Source: Caulobacterales bacterium
Lineage (GTDB): Bacteria > Pseudomonadota > Alphaproteobacteria > Caulobacterales > Caulobacteraceae
NCBI GenBank assembly: GCA_947474395.1
Contig: CANJID010000020.1
Span: forward strand, 1 to 55,697
Length of the DNA: 55,697 nucleotides
Direction of reading: 5' to 3'
The position numbers were made by a program, and so were the translations under genes. The notes below the pieces were generated by a model. The model saw only the letters and a list, made by a program, of their open reading frames with translations. It was not told where the DNA came from and searched no databases. Below are positions 28,564 to 36,866 of this stretch, piece by piece (within the stretch, counting starts at the first letter, position 1; every line of letters begins with the position of its first letter).

Positions 28564-29307
28564 ATGAGCGACTATAATCGCAGCGGCGTACGCTCGATCC
28601 CAGCCGGCCGCGCCGACGTGGCGGTCGACGCCGGGCTGCGCACGTTCATGCTCGGCGTCTACAACAAGCTGGCGGCGGGCCTGATCCTGTCGGCGGCGCT
28701 CTCCTGGCTGACCAGCCACGAGCCGGTCATCAACTACCTGTTCAAGGTCACTCCGGACGGCCGCTTCGCCGGCTACACCGTCGCCGGGATGATCGTCAGC
28801 TTCGCCCCCCTGGCGCTGGTGCTGTTCGGCGCCTTCAGCAAGGTGTCGCCGCGCAGCTCGGGGGTCATCTACTGGGGCGTGGTGTCGGCCATCGGCGCTT
28901 CGATGGGCGCGATCCTGCTGGTCTATACGGGCGCCTCGGTGGCCTCGACCTTCTTCGCCACGGCGGCGGCCTTCGGCGGCCTGAGCCTGGTGGGCTACAC
29001 CACCAAGAAGGACCTGAGCGGCTTCGGCTCGTTCCTGATCGTCGGGCTGATCGGCCTGGTGATCGCTTCCCTGGTGAACATGTTCCTGCACTCCTCGGCC
29101 ATGCAGTTCATCATCAGCGCCATCGGCGTGCTGATCTTCGCCGGCCTGATCGCCTACGACACCCAGCGGCTGAAAATGACCTACTACCAGCTCGGCGGGG
29201 ACCAGGCGGCCATGGGCGTGGCCACCAACATGGGCGCGCTCAACCTCTACCTCGACTTCATCAACCTGTTCCGCTTCCTGCTCTACTTCATGGGCAACCG
29301 CCGCTAG
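28564..29307 (+). CDS. Bax inhibitor-1/YccA family membrane protein
   Basis: A 247-residue protein with seven predicted membrane helices from residue about 35 to the C-terminus and the BI-1 motif FAGLIAYDTQRLK in the sixth/seventh helix region. Bacterial homologues (YccA, YetJ) are pH-sensitive calcium leak channels or modulators of FtsH; ftsH in this window is far away, so no link is implied. The TAG stop overlaps repeat B copy 2, and a strong terminator follows at 29395. Confidence 0.93.
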   Translation: MSDYNRSGVRSIPAGRADVAVDAGLRTFMLGVYNKLAAGLILSAALSWLTSHEPVINYLFKVTPDGRFAGYTVAGMIVSFAPLALVLFGAFSKVSPRSSGVIYWGVVSAIGASMGAILLVYTGASVASTFFATAAAFGGLSLVGYTTKKDLSGFGSFLIVGLIGLVIASLVNMFLHSSAMQFIISAIGVLIFAGLIAYDTQRLKMTYYQLGGDQAAMGVATNMGALNLYLDFINLFRFLLYFMGNRR

Positions 29308-29352
29308 AGCGCGTTAGGCGAAAGTGTGAGCGGTTTCGCCGCTCGCACGCGC
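29306..29352. repeat. Palindromic repeat family B, copy 2
   Basis: Begins inside the TAG stop of the Bax-inhibitor gene: AGAGCGCGTTAGGCGAAAGT followed by GTGAGCGGTTTCGCCG, the inverse of the core at 13084-13133 and 34361-34395. The right end is degenerate (CTCGCACGCGC). Confidence 0.8.
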
Positions 29353-29394
29353 GCCAAGGCGTAAAGTCGGCAGGCGAACAGCCAGAGATAGAAG

Positions 29395-29430
29395 CGCCCC
29401 GGCGGTCACCCGCCGGGGCGTTTTTCTTTT
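29395..29430 (+). terminator. Intrinsic terminator after the Bax-inhibitor-1 gene
   Basis: A perfect 10-bp stem CGCCCCGGCG/CGCCGGGGCG with loop GTCACC is followed by TTTTTCTTTT (29421-29430) on the plus strand. This is the clearest intrinsic terminator in the window. Confidence 0.92.
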
Positions 29431-29447
29431 GTCCGAGGCGTGCTCTC

Positions 29448-32177
29448 TCAGCCCGTGCCGGTCTTCAGGTCCGCCTCGGGCTCATGCAGCGTCCCGGCCA
29501 GTCGCGCGGCCTCGCTGTAGAGGGTGAGGGCGTCCACCGGCTTGGCCACCACCCCGTCCATGCCGGCCGCGCGGTAGGTGGTGCGCTGGTGGGCCATGAC
29601 GTTGGCGGTCAGGGCGATGATCGGGGTCTGGGCGACGGGGGACGTGAGGGCGCGGATGCGGCGGGTGGCCTCCACCCCGTCCATCTCCGGCATCTGCACG
29701 TCCATGAAGATGAGGTCGAAGCCGCCGATGATGGCCGCCTCGACGCCGCGCTTGCCGTTCTCGGCGGTCTCCACCGAGACCCCGAAGGCCTCCAGCAGGC
29801 GCGAGATGATGGTCCGATTGGTGGCGTTGTCGTCGACCACCAGGGCGCGCAGGCCGTCGAGTTCGGAGGTCTGATCCTCCTCCTCGGCCGCAGCTTCCGG
29901 TTCGGCGATCTGCGGCGCCTCGATGTCGATCCAGAAGGTGGAGCCCTTGCCGGCGCGGCTGGTGAAGCCGACGTCCCCGCCCATCATCTCGGCGAGGCGC
30001 TTGGTGATCGACAGGCCCAGGCCCGAGCCGGAGAACCGCCGGGTGGCCGAGCCGTCGGCCTGGTAGAACCGCTCGAACAGGCTTTCCTGTGCGCCGGCGG
30101 CGATGCCGACCCCGGTGTCCTGGATCTCGAAGCGCAGGCGCCGCACGCCCTCGCCCAGGCGGGAGACGAGGCGCGCCTCGATCCCGCCGCGGGTGGTGAA
30201 CTTCACCGCATTGCCGAGGAGGTTGAACAGGGCCTGGCGCAGGCGGATCGGGTCGAGCTCGGCCCAGCCGAGGTCCGGATCGCAGCGCACCCGCAGCCAA
30301 AGCCCCTTGGCCTCGGCCTGGGGGCGCAGCATGGAGGCGACGCCCTCGAGCAGGGCGGCGGGGTCCATGGGCTCGGGGGATAGCTCGAGGCGGCCGGCCT
30401 CGATCTTGGAGAAGTCCATCACGTCGTTGAGCAGCTCGGCCAACATGCGACCGCAGGCGAGGGCCTCGTTCAGCATCCCCTGGCCCTTTTCCGAGACGGT
30501 CTCGGCCTTGAGCAGCTGCAGGACGCCCAGCACGCCGTTCATGGGCGTGCGGATTTCATGGCTCATGTTGGCGAGGAAGCGCGACTTGGCCTCGGTTGCG
30601 GCCAGGGCCAGCCTTTCGGCCTCGACCAGGGCCAGCTCCTGGCGCTTGCGCTCGTCGATGTCGAGCATCAGGCCGACGCTCTTGCGCACCTTGCCGCGGG
30701 CGTCGTTCTTGAGCTCGTAGTAGAGGCGGACCCACCGCTCGCCGCCGCCGGGTAGGGCCAGGCGCGCCTCGATCGGGAGCGGATGGTCAGCGGTCCAGGC
30801 GGCGACGGCCTCGCGAACCATGGTCACGTCCTCGGGGTGGAGGAAGCTCCAGGCGGGGGTCTTCACGTCCTCGTAGGCGACGGGCCCGCCGGCCACGGTC
30901 AGGAATTCGGGCGAGCACCAGAAGGTCTTGTCGGCGTAGTCGATCTCGAACACCCCCGCCTGGGCGGCGCGCATGGCCAGCTTCAGGCGCTGGGCGTTGG
31001 CGTGGGCTTCGCGGCGGGCGGTGACCAGGTCGGAGATGTCGTCGACGTAGGCGATCACCCCGCCGATCGCGCCCGAGGCGTCGAGCCACGGCCGCACTTC
31101 CCAGCGCACCCAGAAGCTGGCCCCGTCATAGGCGACGAAGCGGTCCTCGGCACGGCTCACCACCTCGCCCGCGAGGGCGCGGCGCTGGGCGGCCATGAAG
31201 GGGCGGCGGATGGTGGGGAAGACGGCGTCGAGCGGGCGGCCGAGGTAGTCGCCGCGGGACAGGCCGAACACCGCCAGCCACTGCGGGCTGACGACGATGT
31301 GCCGGAGCTGGTTGTCGTACATGGCCGCGGCGAAGGGTGCGGCCTCGACCAGCTGGCGCGCCTGGCGCTCGCTGCCGAGGGCCGCGTCGCGGGCCTCCGC
31401 CAGCTCGGTGATGTCCTGGCAGAGGGCGTGCAGGACGAACCGGCCGGAGGGATGCGGCTCGGTGCGATAGGTCATCCGCAGGTGCAGCCTGCGCCCACCG
31501 GGGCACAGCAGCCGATGCTCGAGGGAGCCGGAGCGGCCGGTGTTCACGGCCTCGGTTATCAGCCGGTGGACCTCGGGCTGGTCGTCGGGATGGATCAGGG
31601 CGAGGAAGGTCTCGGGGGTGTCGTGTTTGAGGGCCTCCTCGCCGAGGATGCTGACCATCTCGGGGGACCAGTGCAGCCGCCGCTCGCCGGGATCGTAGCT
31701 CCAGCCGGCGATGCCCGCGGCTTCCGAGAGCATCTCGCGCACCCGGCGCAGGTTCTGCAGCTCGGCCTGGTAGGAGCGGTCGTCGGTGATGTCGCGCAGG
31801 ACCGAGATCAGCCGCCGGTCGCCGGTCAGGCGGGTCTGTCCCTGCAGCCAGCGCCATTCGCCATCCTTGCAGGGCAGGCGGAAGGTGTGACGGGCGAAGC
31901 CCTCGCCGCGGATCCTGAGGCCGCTGACCTTGACGTCGTTGCGGTCGTCCTCGTGCACCAGGCTGGGGATCGTCCTGCCGCGCAGCTCGCCGGACTGCCA
32001 GCCGAGGGTGTCCGTCCAGGCCGGATTGAGCTCGAGGATCCGCCCTTCGTAGTCGGTGACCGCGAACAGGTCCCGGCTGTTCTCGAAGAACAGGGCGGCG
32101 ATGTCCGGCGACACGTGCCCGTCTCCCGCCGCCGTGGCAGAAGCGATGTCGGCCTCGGGCGGCGTGTCGACGATCAT
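29448..32177 (-). CDS. Hybrid sensor histidine kinase with four PAS domains and a receiver domain
   Basis: A 909-residue cytoplasmic sensor. In order: PAS/PAC repeats at about 25-135, 145-260, 270-390 and 395-520; a HisKA helix with phosphorylatable H540 in [15 protein letters not shown]; a HATPase domain (N-box NLLGNAVKF near 655, DTGVG near 689, GSGLGLSI); and a C-terminal receiver ([10 protein letters not shown], phosphoacceptor D826 in [11 protein letters not shown]). I see no membrane helix, so it should sense an internal signal. No response regulator or phosphotransfer gene is next to it, so the downstream partner is unknown. Confidence 0.95.
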   Translation of the reverse strand: MIVDTPPEADIASATAAGDGHVSPDIAALFFENSRDLFAVTDYEGRILELNPAWTDTLGWQSGELRGRTIPSLVHEDDRNDVKVSGLRIRGEGFARHTFRLPCKDGEWRWLQGQTRLTGDRRLISVLRDITDDRSYQAELQNLRRVREMLSEAAGIAGWSYDPGERRLHWSPEMVSILGEEALKHDTPETFLALIHPDDQPEVHRLITEAVNTGRSGSLEHRLLCPGGRRLHLRMTYRTEPHPSGRFVLHALCQDITELAEARDAALGSERQARQLVEAAPFAAAMYDNQLRHIVVSPQWLAVFGLSRGDYLGRPLDAVFPTIRRPFMAAQRRALAGEVVSRAEDRFVAYDGASFWVRWEVRPWLDASGAIGGVIAYVDDISDLVTARREAHANAQRLKLAMRAAQAGVFEIDYADKTFWCSPEFLTVAGGPVAYEDVKTPAWSFLHPEDVTMVREAVAAWTADHPLPIEARLALPGGGERWVRLYYELKNDARGKVRKSVGLMLDIDERKRQELALVEAERLALAATEAKSRFLANMSHEIRTPMNGVLGVLQLLKAETVSEKGQGMLNEALACGRMLAELLNDVMDFSKIEAGRLELSPEPMDPAALLEGVASMLRPQAEAKGLWLRVRCDPDLGWAELDPIRLRQALFNLLGNAVKFTTRGGIEARLVSRLGEGVRRLRFEIQDTGVGIAAGAQESLFERFYQADGSATRRFSGSGLGLSITKRLAEMMGGDVGFTSRAGKGSTFWIDIEAPQIAEPEAAAEEEDQTSELDGLRALVVDDNATNRTIISRLLEAFGVSVETAENGKRGVEAAIIGGFDLIFMDVQMPEMDGVEATRRIRALTSPVAQTPIIALTANVMAHQRTTYRAAGMDGVVAKPVDALTLYSEAARLAGTLHEPEADLKTGTG

Positions 32178-32236
32178 CCCGTCAGATTAGCCGGGCATTG
32201 GTAAAGTTACGGTTCCAACCAACGTTCGTGCGGCGA

Positions 32237-32920
32237 TCAGACCTCGGCCCACATGCGCAGCAGGTTGTGGTAGCTGGCGGTGAGCCCGAGCACGGCCGGG
32301 TCGCGGTCGCCGAGGGCCTGGCGGGCCTGGCCGATGGACATGTCCAGCTCGTAGAGCAGGGCGCGCCGGCCGTCGTCCCGGACCATGGACTGGATCCAGA
32401 AGAACGAGGCCCAGCGCCTGCCGCGCGTGACGGGTTCGACCCGGTGCAGGCTGGTGGAGGGGTAGATGACGAGGTCGCCCGCGTCCCCCTTCACCTGGTG
32501 CTCGCCGTAGGCGTCCTGGATCACCAGTTCGCCGCCGTCGTAGTCGGAGCCGTCCGACAGGAACAGGGTGGCCGAGACGTCGGTGCGGTAGCGAACCCCC
32601 GCCGTCTTGGAGAAGCGGATGGCGTTGTCGACGTGGGGGTCGAAACGCATGCCCTCGTCGTAGCGGTTGAACAGGGGCGGGAAGACCTTCAGCGGCTGGG
32701 CGGCGGAGACGAAGGTCTCACTTACGCCAAGAGCCTGAAGGATGATCTCCCCCAGCTCGCGCGCCTCGGGGGCGGTCTCGGGGACCTGGAGGTTGTGCTT
32801 GGCCAGGGCCGACTGGGCTCCCGCGGTCGTGCGCCCATCGACCCAGGCTGTCCGTTCCAGCACCTCCCGGCAGCGCGCCGTCTGGTCGGGATCGAGCAGT
32901 CTGGGGATCAGGACCAGCAT
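32237..32920 (-). CDS. piuC: Fe(II)/2-oxoglutarate-dependent PKHD-type hydroxylase PiuC
   Basis: A 227-residue prolyl-4-hydroxylase-like oxygenase. Iron ligands are H96 and D98 (RFDPHVDNA) and H159 (TSLHRVEPV); R169 should bind 2-oxoglutarate. PiuC/YbiX genes are paired with TonB-dependent siderophore receptors such as PiuA/Fiu in many bacteria, and here the ATG overlaps the receptor stop by one base. The native substrate is not established. The partner receptor is broken at its 5' end, so expression of piuC from that operon is in doubt. Confidence 0.93.
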   Translation of the reverse strand: MLVLIPRLLDPDQTARCREVLERTAWVDGRTTAGAQSALAKHNLQVPETAPEARELGEIILQALGVSETFVSAAQPLKVFPPLFNRYDEGMRFDPHVDNAIRFSKTAGVRYRTDVSATLFLSDGSDYDGGELVIQDAYGEHQVKGDAGDLVIYPSTSLHRVEPVTRGRRWASFFWIQSMVRDDGRRALLYELDMSIGQARQALGDRDPAVLGLTASYHNLLRMWAEV

Positions 32921-34360
32921 CAGAAGGCGGCGCTTAATGAGAAGACCACGCTGCGCCCCGGCGCCGGGACGCCCCGGTTGCCGAACACCTGGCTGTAGTT
33001 CAGCCGATCGGTCAGGTTGTTGGCGTTGAGCGCCAGCCGGACGTTGCGGACGCGGTACTCCACCAGGGCGTCCACCGAGTAGCTCTCCGGGGCCTGGGCG
33101 ATCTTGGAGGCGACCAGGGTGGAGCGGGCGGCGTAGGAGGACGAGACCGCCGTGTAGCCCAGGTAGACGCGGCTCTGGTAGCTCACGCCCCCGCCGACGG
33201 AGAGGCCTGGAACGACCGCCTTCAGATCGTAGGTGGTCCAGAACGAGGCGGAGTGCTTGGGCGTGAAGGTCACCTGCCGGCCGACCGCCACGGTGTTGAG
33301 CACCGGGATCGCCGCCGTGACGCCGACCGCGCAGACCACATTGGTCGGGGCCCCAGTGGGGCTGGCCGCCGGCACGGTGCAGTTGGAGAAGGACTCGCGG
33401 ATCTCCGCGTCGATGTAGGCGTAGGCGGCGTTGACGCTCCAGGCGCGGGTGATCCGCCCCGTGGCGCCGAGTTCTACCCCGCGGATGCGCTGGCGCTCGC
33501 CCGACTGGGCCTGGATGAAGCCGGTCGAGGGATCGGTCTGCAGGGCGTTGTCCTTCTTCACCTGAAAGATCGAGCCGGTGAGGCCGAGCCGCCCCTGCGC
33601 TACGGAGACCTTGGCCCCCGCCTCCCAGGTCTGGTTGACCTCGGGCTCCAGGTCCTTGGTGGCCACAGCAAGCGCCGTGGCCGAGGCGACGGCCCCCGTG
33701 CCCTGCGGGTTGGCCGAGCGGCCCCACGAGGCGTACCAGGTCTGGCTCTCGTTCGGCTCATAGACCAGGCTGACCCGCGGATTGGTCAGGTCGGACTTGG
33801 ACTTGAGGGTCGCTGAGGCCGCCGCGACGGTCACGCTGTCGTATTGCACCCGGTACTTGTCGAGGCGCAGCGAACCGATGACCGACCAGGCCTGGCTGAG
33901 CCAGAGGCGGTCGGTGAAGAAGACGCCGTCGTCCGTGCTCTCGGCGGCGGTCGTGACCACGCTGGTCAGGGTCGCGGTCGTGTTGGCGATGTTGGCCGGC
34001 GTCGGGGCGAACACCCGGTAGCCGGCGGGCATGCGCGCGTCGGGGGTGATCAGGTTGCGCGGGATCAGGTTGCGGGCCGTGATCCCGGTCGGCAGGGTGT
34101 AGAAGAAGAAGGTCTTGTCGTTGGACTGGTACGACAGGTCCACCCCCGCGATCAGCCGGTTCCGCAAACCTCCGACGGGCGCGTCGATGCGCACCGTCGA
34201 GATGTTCTGCGCGCCCCAGGCGTCGGTGTCGTAGGGGCCGCCGCCGCCCATGGCCCCGAAGGGGATGGTGGCCGGATTGTTGTCGAACAGGGCCGTGGTG
34301 CAGGCCGCGCCGCAATTGTCGGTGTTGCTGTACTGGAAGTAGCGCGAATAGACGCCCAGG
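32920..34360 (-). pseudogene. TonB-dependent receptor, 3' part only (beta-barrel), truncated at a repeat
   Basis: The reading frame codes for the barrel and ends with a normal outer-membrane terminus (VVFSLSAAF). It opens with receptor-like sequence (GVYSRYFQYSNTDNCG) from 34360, but signal peptide, plug domain and early barrel strands are missing: about 480 residues remain, where siderophore receptors have 700-800. The receptor sequence stops exactly where repeat B copy 3 begins (34361); beyond it lie a terminator and DUF1328. An internal ATG at 34251 could start a 443-residue protein, but it would have no signal peptide. Likely an iron-siderophore receptor remnant, given piuC. Confidence 0.8.
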
Positions 34361-34395
34361 CGGCGAAACCGCTCACACTTTCGCCTGACGCGCTC
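34361..34395. repeat. Palindromic repeat family B, copy 3 (partial), at the receptor break
   Basis: Contains the 35-base core CGGCGAAACCGCTCACACTT then TCGCCTGACGCGCTC, identical to the right-hand part of the copy at 13084-13133. Its left edge coincides with the loss of receptor-like coding sequence. Confidence 0.88.
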
Positions 34396-34432
34396 AACGA
34401 AAACCGCCCGCCCCCTGGTCGGGAGCGGGCGG
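34396..34432 (-). terminator. Intrinsic terminator of the DUF1328 gene
   Basis: Read on the minus strand, CCGCCCGC (34432-34425) pairs with GCGGGCGG (34411-34404) and is followed by TTTTCGTT. It lies 28 bases after the DUF1328 stop. Confidence 0.78.
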
Positions 34433-34459
34433 CCTGTCTTCAGCCTGTTGGAAGGGTCG

Positions 34460-34630
34460 CTAAACCCCTCGGCCCCGGACCGCGTTGGCGATCAGCGAGA
34501 CCACGAACAGCACCAGGAACACGAAGAACAGGATCTTGGCGATGTCGATCGAGGCGCCGGCGATGCTGGTGAAGCCCAACACGCCCGCGACCAAGGCCAC
34601 CACCAGGAAAATCAAGGCCCACCGCAGCAT
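34460..34630 (-). CDS. DUF1328 small membrane protein
   Basis: A 56-residue protein, [20 protein letters not shown] onward, with two hydrophobic helices (about 4-22 and 30-50) and a basic end VRGRGV; this is the typical DUF1328/YtjA length and pattern. A perfect AGGAGG lies 6 bases before the ATG. An EcfG-type promoter lies about 55-80 bases upstream and a terminator follows, so it is a single-gene transcription unit, probably induced by general stress. Molecular function unknown. Confidence 0.92.
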   Translation of the reverse strand: MLRWALIFLVVALVAGVLGFTSIAGASIDIAKILFFVFLVLFVVSLIANAVRGRGV

Positions 34631-34683
34631 CTAAACCTCCTGAAATCTAGGCGCTCTTGTCTGACGCCGGTCTATGAAGCTCC

Positions 34684-34709
34684 AACGCGCTTGCCCGGCG
34701 CTACGTTCC
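34684..34709 (-). promoter_or_regulatory. EcfG-type (general stress sigma factor) promoter of DUF1328
   Basis: On the minus strand GGAAC (34709-34705), 17 bases, then CGTT (34687-34684). This matches the alphaproteobacterial EcfG/SigT consensus GGAAC-N16/17-CGTT. Predicted start is near 34677, leaving a leader of about 45 bases. Confidence 0.75.
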
Positions 34710-34726
34710 TTTAACCACAAGGGATT

Positions 34727-35389
34727 TCACGCGGCCTGACCGACGTGATCTTGGGCCGTGGACGGAGGATAGTGGTAGCCCTCGCCACGCCCCGTCGCGG
34801 CGGCGAACTGGGCCTCGGCGAAGCGCCAGTTGGCCAATCGGTCGAACCAGGCCTCCAGGAAGCCCGCCCTGTCGTTCTTGTGGTCGAGGTAGTAGGCGTG
34901 CTCCCACAGGTCGCAGGTCAGGATCGGCGTGACCCCGTCCTGGATCACCGGGGTCTCGGCGTCATGCAGGGAGGTCAGCTCCAGCGCGTCGCCCCTGGCC
35001 GTGAGCCAGACCCAGCCGGAGGCGAAGTGGGCGGCGCCCTCTTCGACGAACTTGGTCTTCAGCTTGTCGAGCCCGCCGAAGGCGCTGCCGATGGCCGCCT
35101 CCAGTGGGCCTGCCGGCGGGGCGTGATCGGGGTGCATGCATTCCCAGAAAAAGCCGTGGTTCCAGGCCTGGGCGGCGTTGTTGAAGAGCTTGTGCTCGTG
35201 GCCGGCGGCTGCGGCGCGGATCACCGCCTCAAGCGAGCCGGCGCGGTGGGCCGCCGCCTGGCCGAGAAGTTCGTTCGTGGTCTCCACGTACTTGGCGTGG
35301 TGCTTGTCGTGGTGGGTTCGCAGGGTCTGCGCCGACAGCACAGGCTCCAGCGCGTCGGCGGGATAGGGAAGCTCGGGCAGTCTGAACAT
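34727..35389 (-). CDS. sodB: Superoxide dismutase, iron type
   Basis: A 220-residue Fe/Mn superoxide dismutase converting superoxide to hydrogen peroxide and oxygen. Metal ligands are H26 (RTHHDKHH), H78 (AQAWNHGFFW), D160 and H164 (CDLWEHAYYLDH). Q74 in the NNAAQAWNH segment is the FeSOD-type glutamine, which favours iron. The C-terminal tail after residue 205 is longer than usual. It lies between two EcfG-controlled units but has no such site of its own that I can see. A hairpin at 35402-35430 precedes it. Confidence 0.94.
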   Translation of the reverse strand: MFRLPELPYPADALEPVLSAQTLRTHHDKHHAKYVETTNELLGQAAAHRAGSLEAVIRAAAAGHEHKLFNNAAQAWNHGFFWECMHPDHAPPAGPLEAAIGSAFGGLDKLKTKFVEEGAAHFASGWVWLTARGDALELTSLHDAETPVIQDGVTPILTCDLWEHAYYLDHKNDRAGFLEAWFDRLANWRFAEAQFAAATGRGEGYHYPPSTAQDHVGQAA

Positions 35390-35401
35390 GGAACTCTCCT
35401 C

Positions 35402-35430
35402 GGCGGTCGAGGGACAAACCCTCGAGCCGC
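35402..35430. other. Stem-loop between the holin-like gene and sodB
   Basis: GCGGTCGAGGG pairs imperfectly with CCCTCGAGCCGC around ACAAA. It has no T-run. It could end the DUF883-holin transcript or lie in the sodB leader. Confidence 0.4.
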
Positions 35431-35453
35431 GGAGAAGGTTCAGAAGAGAAGGC

Positions 35454-35849
35454 TCAGCGGCGCTTGCGATCCTTGGCGCCCGCGCGGGAGGCGAGGAACG
35501 CGCTGAGCATGGTGGTGACCAGCTTGGGATTCTTCAGGGCCACGATGCCGGCGAGCAGGGCCGCCCCGGCGCCGAGCACCGGATGCTCGCTCATCAGCGA
35601 GGTCACGCGGTCGACAAGGTTGGACTCCGAGGGGGGCGGACGGCGCCCCTTCAGGGCCAGGGCCAGGCCCGCAAGGCCGAGAACCACGGCTGCGATCAGG
35701 GCCACCAGGCCGGCGGCGCCGGCGGGGCCCAGCCCGCCCTGGTCACGCGCCAGGGCGAACAGGGCGTAGGCGCCCGCCACCACCAGCACGGCGGCCGCCG
35801 CCCCGAAGGCGGAGGCGGCCGCGACGGTCAGGAAGACGCGTTTGATCAC
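35454..35849 (-). CDS. Holin-like (phage_holin_3_6 type) two-helix membrane protein
   Basis: A 131-residue protein with hydrophobic helices at about 8-33 and 46-68, a short charged segment (KGRRPPPSESNLVDRV), a weaker hydrophobic stretch at about 92-105 and a basic tail. The arrangement matches 'putative actinobacterial holin-X/phage holin family' proteins that are commonly encoded with DUF883 genes in stress operons; there is no sign of a prophage. The start overlaps the DUF883 stop by 4 bases (ATGA). Confidence 0.72.
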   Translation of the reverse strand: MIKRVFLTVAAASAFGAAAAVLVVAGAYALFALARDQGGLGPAGAAGLVALIAAVVLGLAGLALALKGRRPPPSESNLVDRVTSLMSEHPVLGAGAALLAGIVALKNPKLVTTMLSAFLASRAGAKDRKRR

Positions 35850-36175
35850 CGACGATTGCCGGCGAACAGCAGGCCGATCAGAAAGCCCGCGCCCAAGGCC
35901 GCCAGGGTGGTGGTGAAGGGGCGCTCCTGCACCCGCTCGACCACGTAGTGGCGGGCGCTGTCCAGCTGCTCGCTGGTGACGCCGAGCTTGTCGCGGGCCT
36001 GGGTCTTCAGGTGGCCCACGCTTTCCTGGAACACCCGCTCCGCCCGGCGGGCGATTTCGGGGATGGCGTCCTCGATGTCATCGACCGTGCGGCGCGCGGA
36101 GGCGGCGGTCTTCTTGGCGTCATCGACGGTCTTCTTGGCGCCGTTGACGGTTTGGGCGGCATTGCTCGCAGCCAT
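35846..36175 (-). CDS. DUF883 (ElaB/YqjD-like) membrane-anchored protein
   Basis: A 109-residue protein with a long charged helix (about 10-80, repeated KKTVDDAKKTAASARR heptads), then ERPFTTTLAALGAGFLIGLLF, the C-terminal membrane anchor with glycines typical of ElaB/YqjD. Family members associate with inactive ribosomes at the membrane in stationary phase in Escherichia coli. The EcfG-type promoter at 36217-36242 supports stress expression. First gene of a two-gene operon with the holin-like gene. Confidence 0.88.
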   Translation of the reverse strand: MAASNAAQTVNGAKKTVDDAKKTAASARRTVDDIEDAIPEIARRAERVFQESVGHLKTQARDKLGVTSEQLDSARHYVVERVQERPFTTTLAALGAGFLIGLLFAGNRR

Positions 36176-36216
36176 GGGGAGGGCCTCCTGGAAGGGCGGG
36201 GAAAAGTCGCTATCGG

Positions 36217-36242
36217 AACGCGGCCAAGGTCAAGCAGGTTCC
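36217..36242 (-). promoter_or_regulatory. EcfG-type promoter of the DUF883-holin operon
   Basis: On the minus strand GGAAC (36242-36238), 17 bases, then CGTT (36220-36217), an exact match to GGAAC-N17-CGTT. Predicted start is near 36210, with a leader of about 35 bases to the DUF883 ATG. Confidence 0.75.
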
Positions 36243-36374
36243 GATGTGGGCGAGCTTGGCGGTGAACGCAAGACGGTGCGCGCCGATGCGGGCTTGCGAA
36301 GCCGCGCGAGAGTGAAGATATCAGCCGCGACGGGGCGGTTCGCCTCACGCGCTCACAGTCGAGAGGCCGCCCCA

Positions 36375-36866
36375 ATGATCGGATCCATGGTCGCCCTGGC
36401 CCTGTTTGGAGGCCTGTTCAACCGCACCCCGCCCGCCAATGCGCCGGTGCAGAGGTTCCAGGTGCAGGGCTGGACCGCCGAGGTGAAGACCGACGGCTTC
36501 AACGGGGCGGTGAGCTGCCGCCTCCGCGCGCCGCGCGTGACCGTCGCCCGCGGGGCGGCCCGGTTCGACTTCGGCCGTTGGGCCAACACCTCGGCCGCCG
36601 AATACCGGATCGACGGCGCCCCGGCGCGCACCGGCCGCGCGGCAATGACCGACGTCGCCATGCTGGGGGTGCGCACCATCACCAACAACGCCGCCAACCC
36701 CAGCAACGGCCTCGTGCACATCGCCGCGGTGGAGCTGGCCAACGCCAATGCGGTGGAAATCCGCTCGGCTCCCGGCGCCCGGGTGCGGACCTTCCCCGTC
36801 GCGGGCCTGCAAGCGGCGCTGGACGCGGAAAAGGAGCGCGGCTGCGACCTCGCCCGCGCCTACTAG
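36375..36866 (+). CDS. Exported protein of unknown function
   Basis: A 163-residue product with a short signal-like start (MIGSMVALALFGGLF, possible cleavage after ANA at about 23). The rest is predicted beta-rich (QRFQVQGWTAEVKTDGF; EYRIDGAPART), with a single internal Cys pair possible (SCRL and GCDL). I recognise no family. It converges on the porin gene, the two stops being directly adjacent (36864-36866 and 36867-36869). Confidence 0.68.
   Translation: MIGSMVALALFGGLFNRTPPANAPVQRFQVQGWTAEVKTDGFNGAVSCRLRAPRVTVARGAARFDFGRWANTSAAEYRIDGAPARTGRAAMTDVAMLGVRTITNNAANPSNGLVHIAAVELANANAVEIRSAPGARVRTFPVAGLQAALDAEKERGCDLARAY

Noticed and set aside
35454-35849. Phage lysis cassette on the basis of the holin-like protein
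   Set aside because: No endolysin, spanin or other phage gene is near, and the partner is a DUF883 stress protein.
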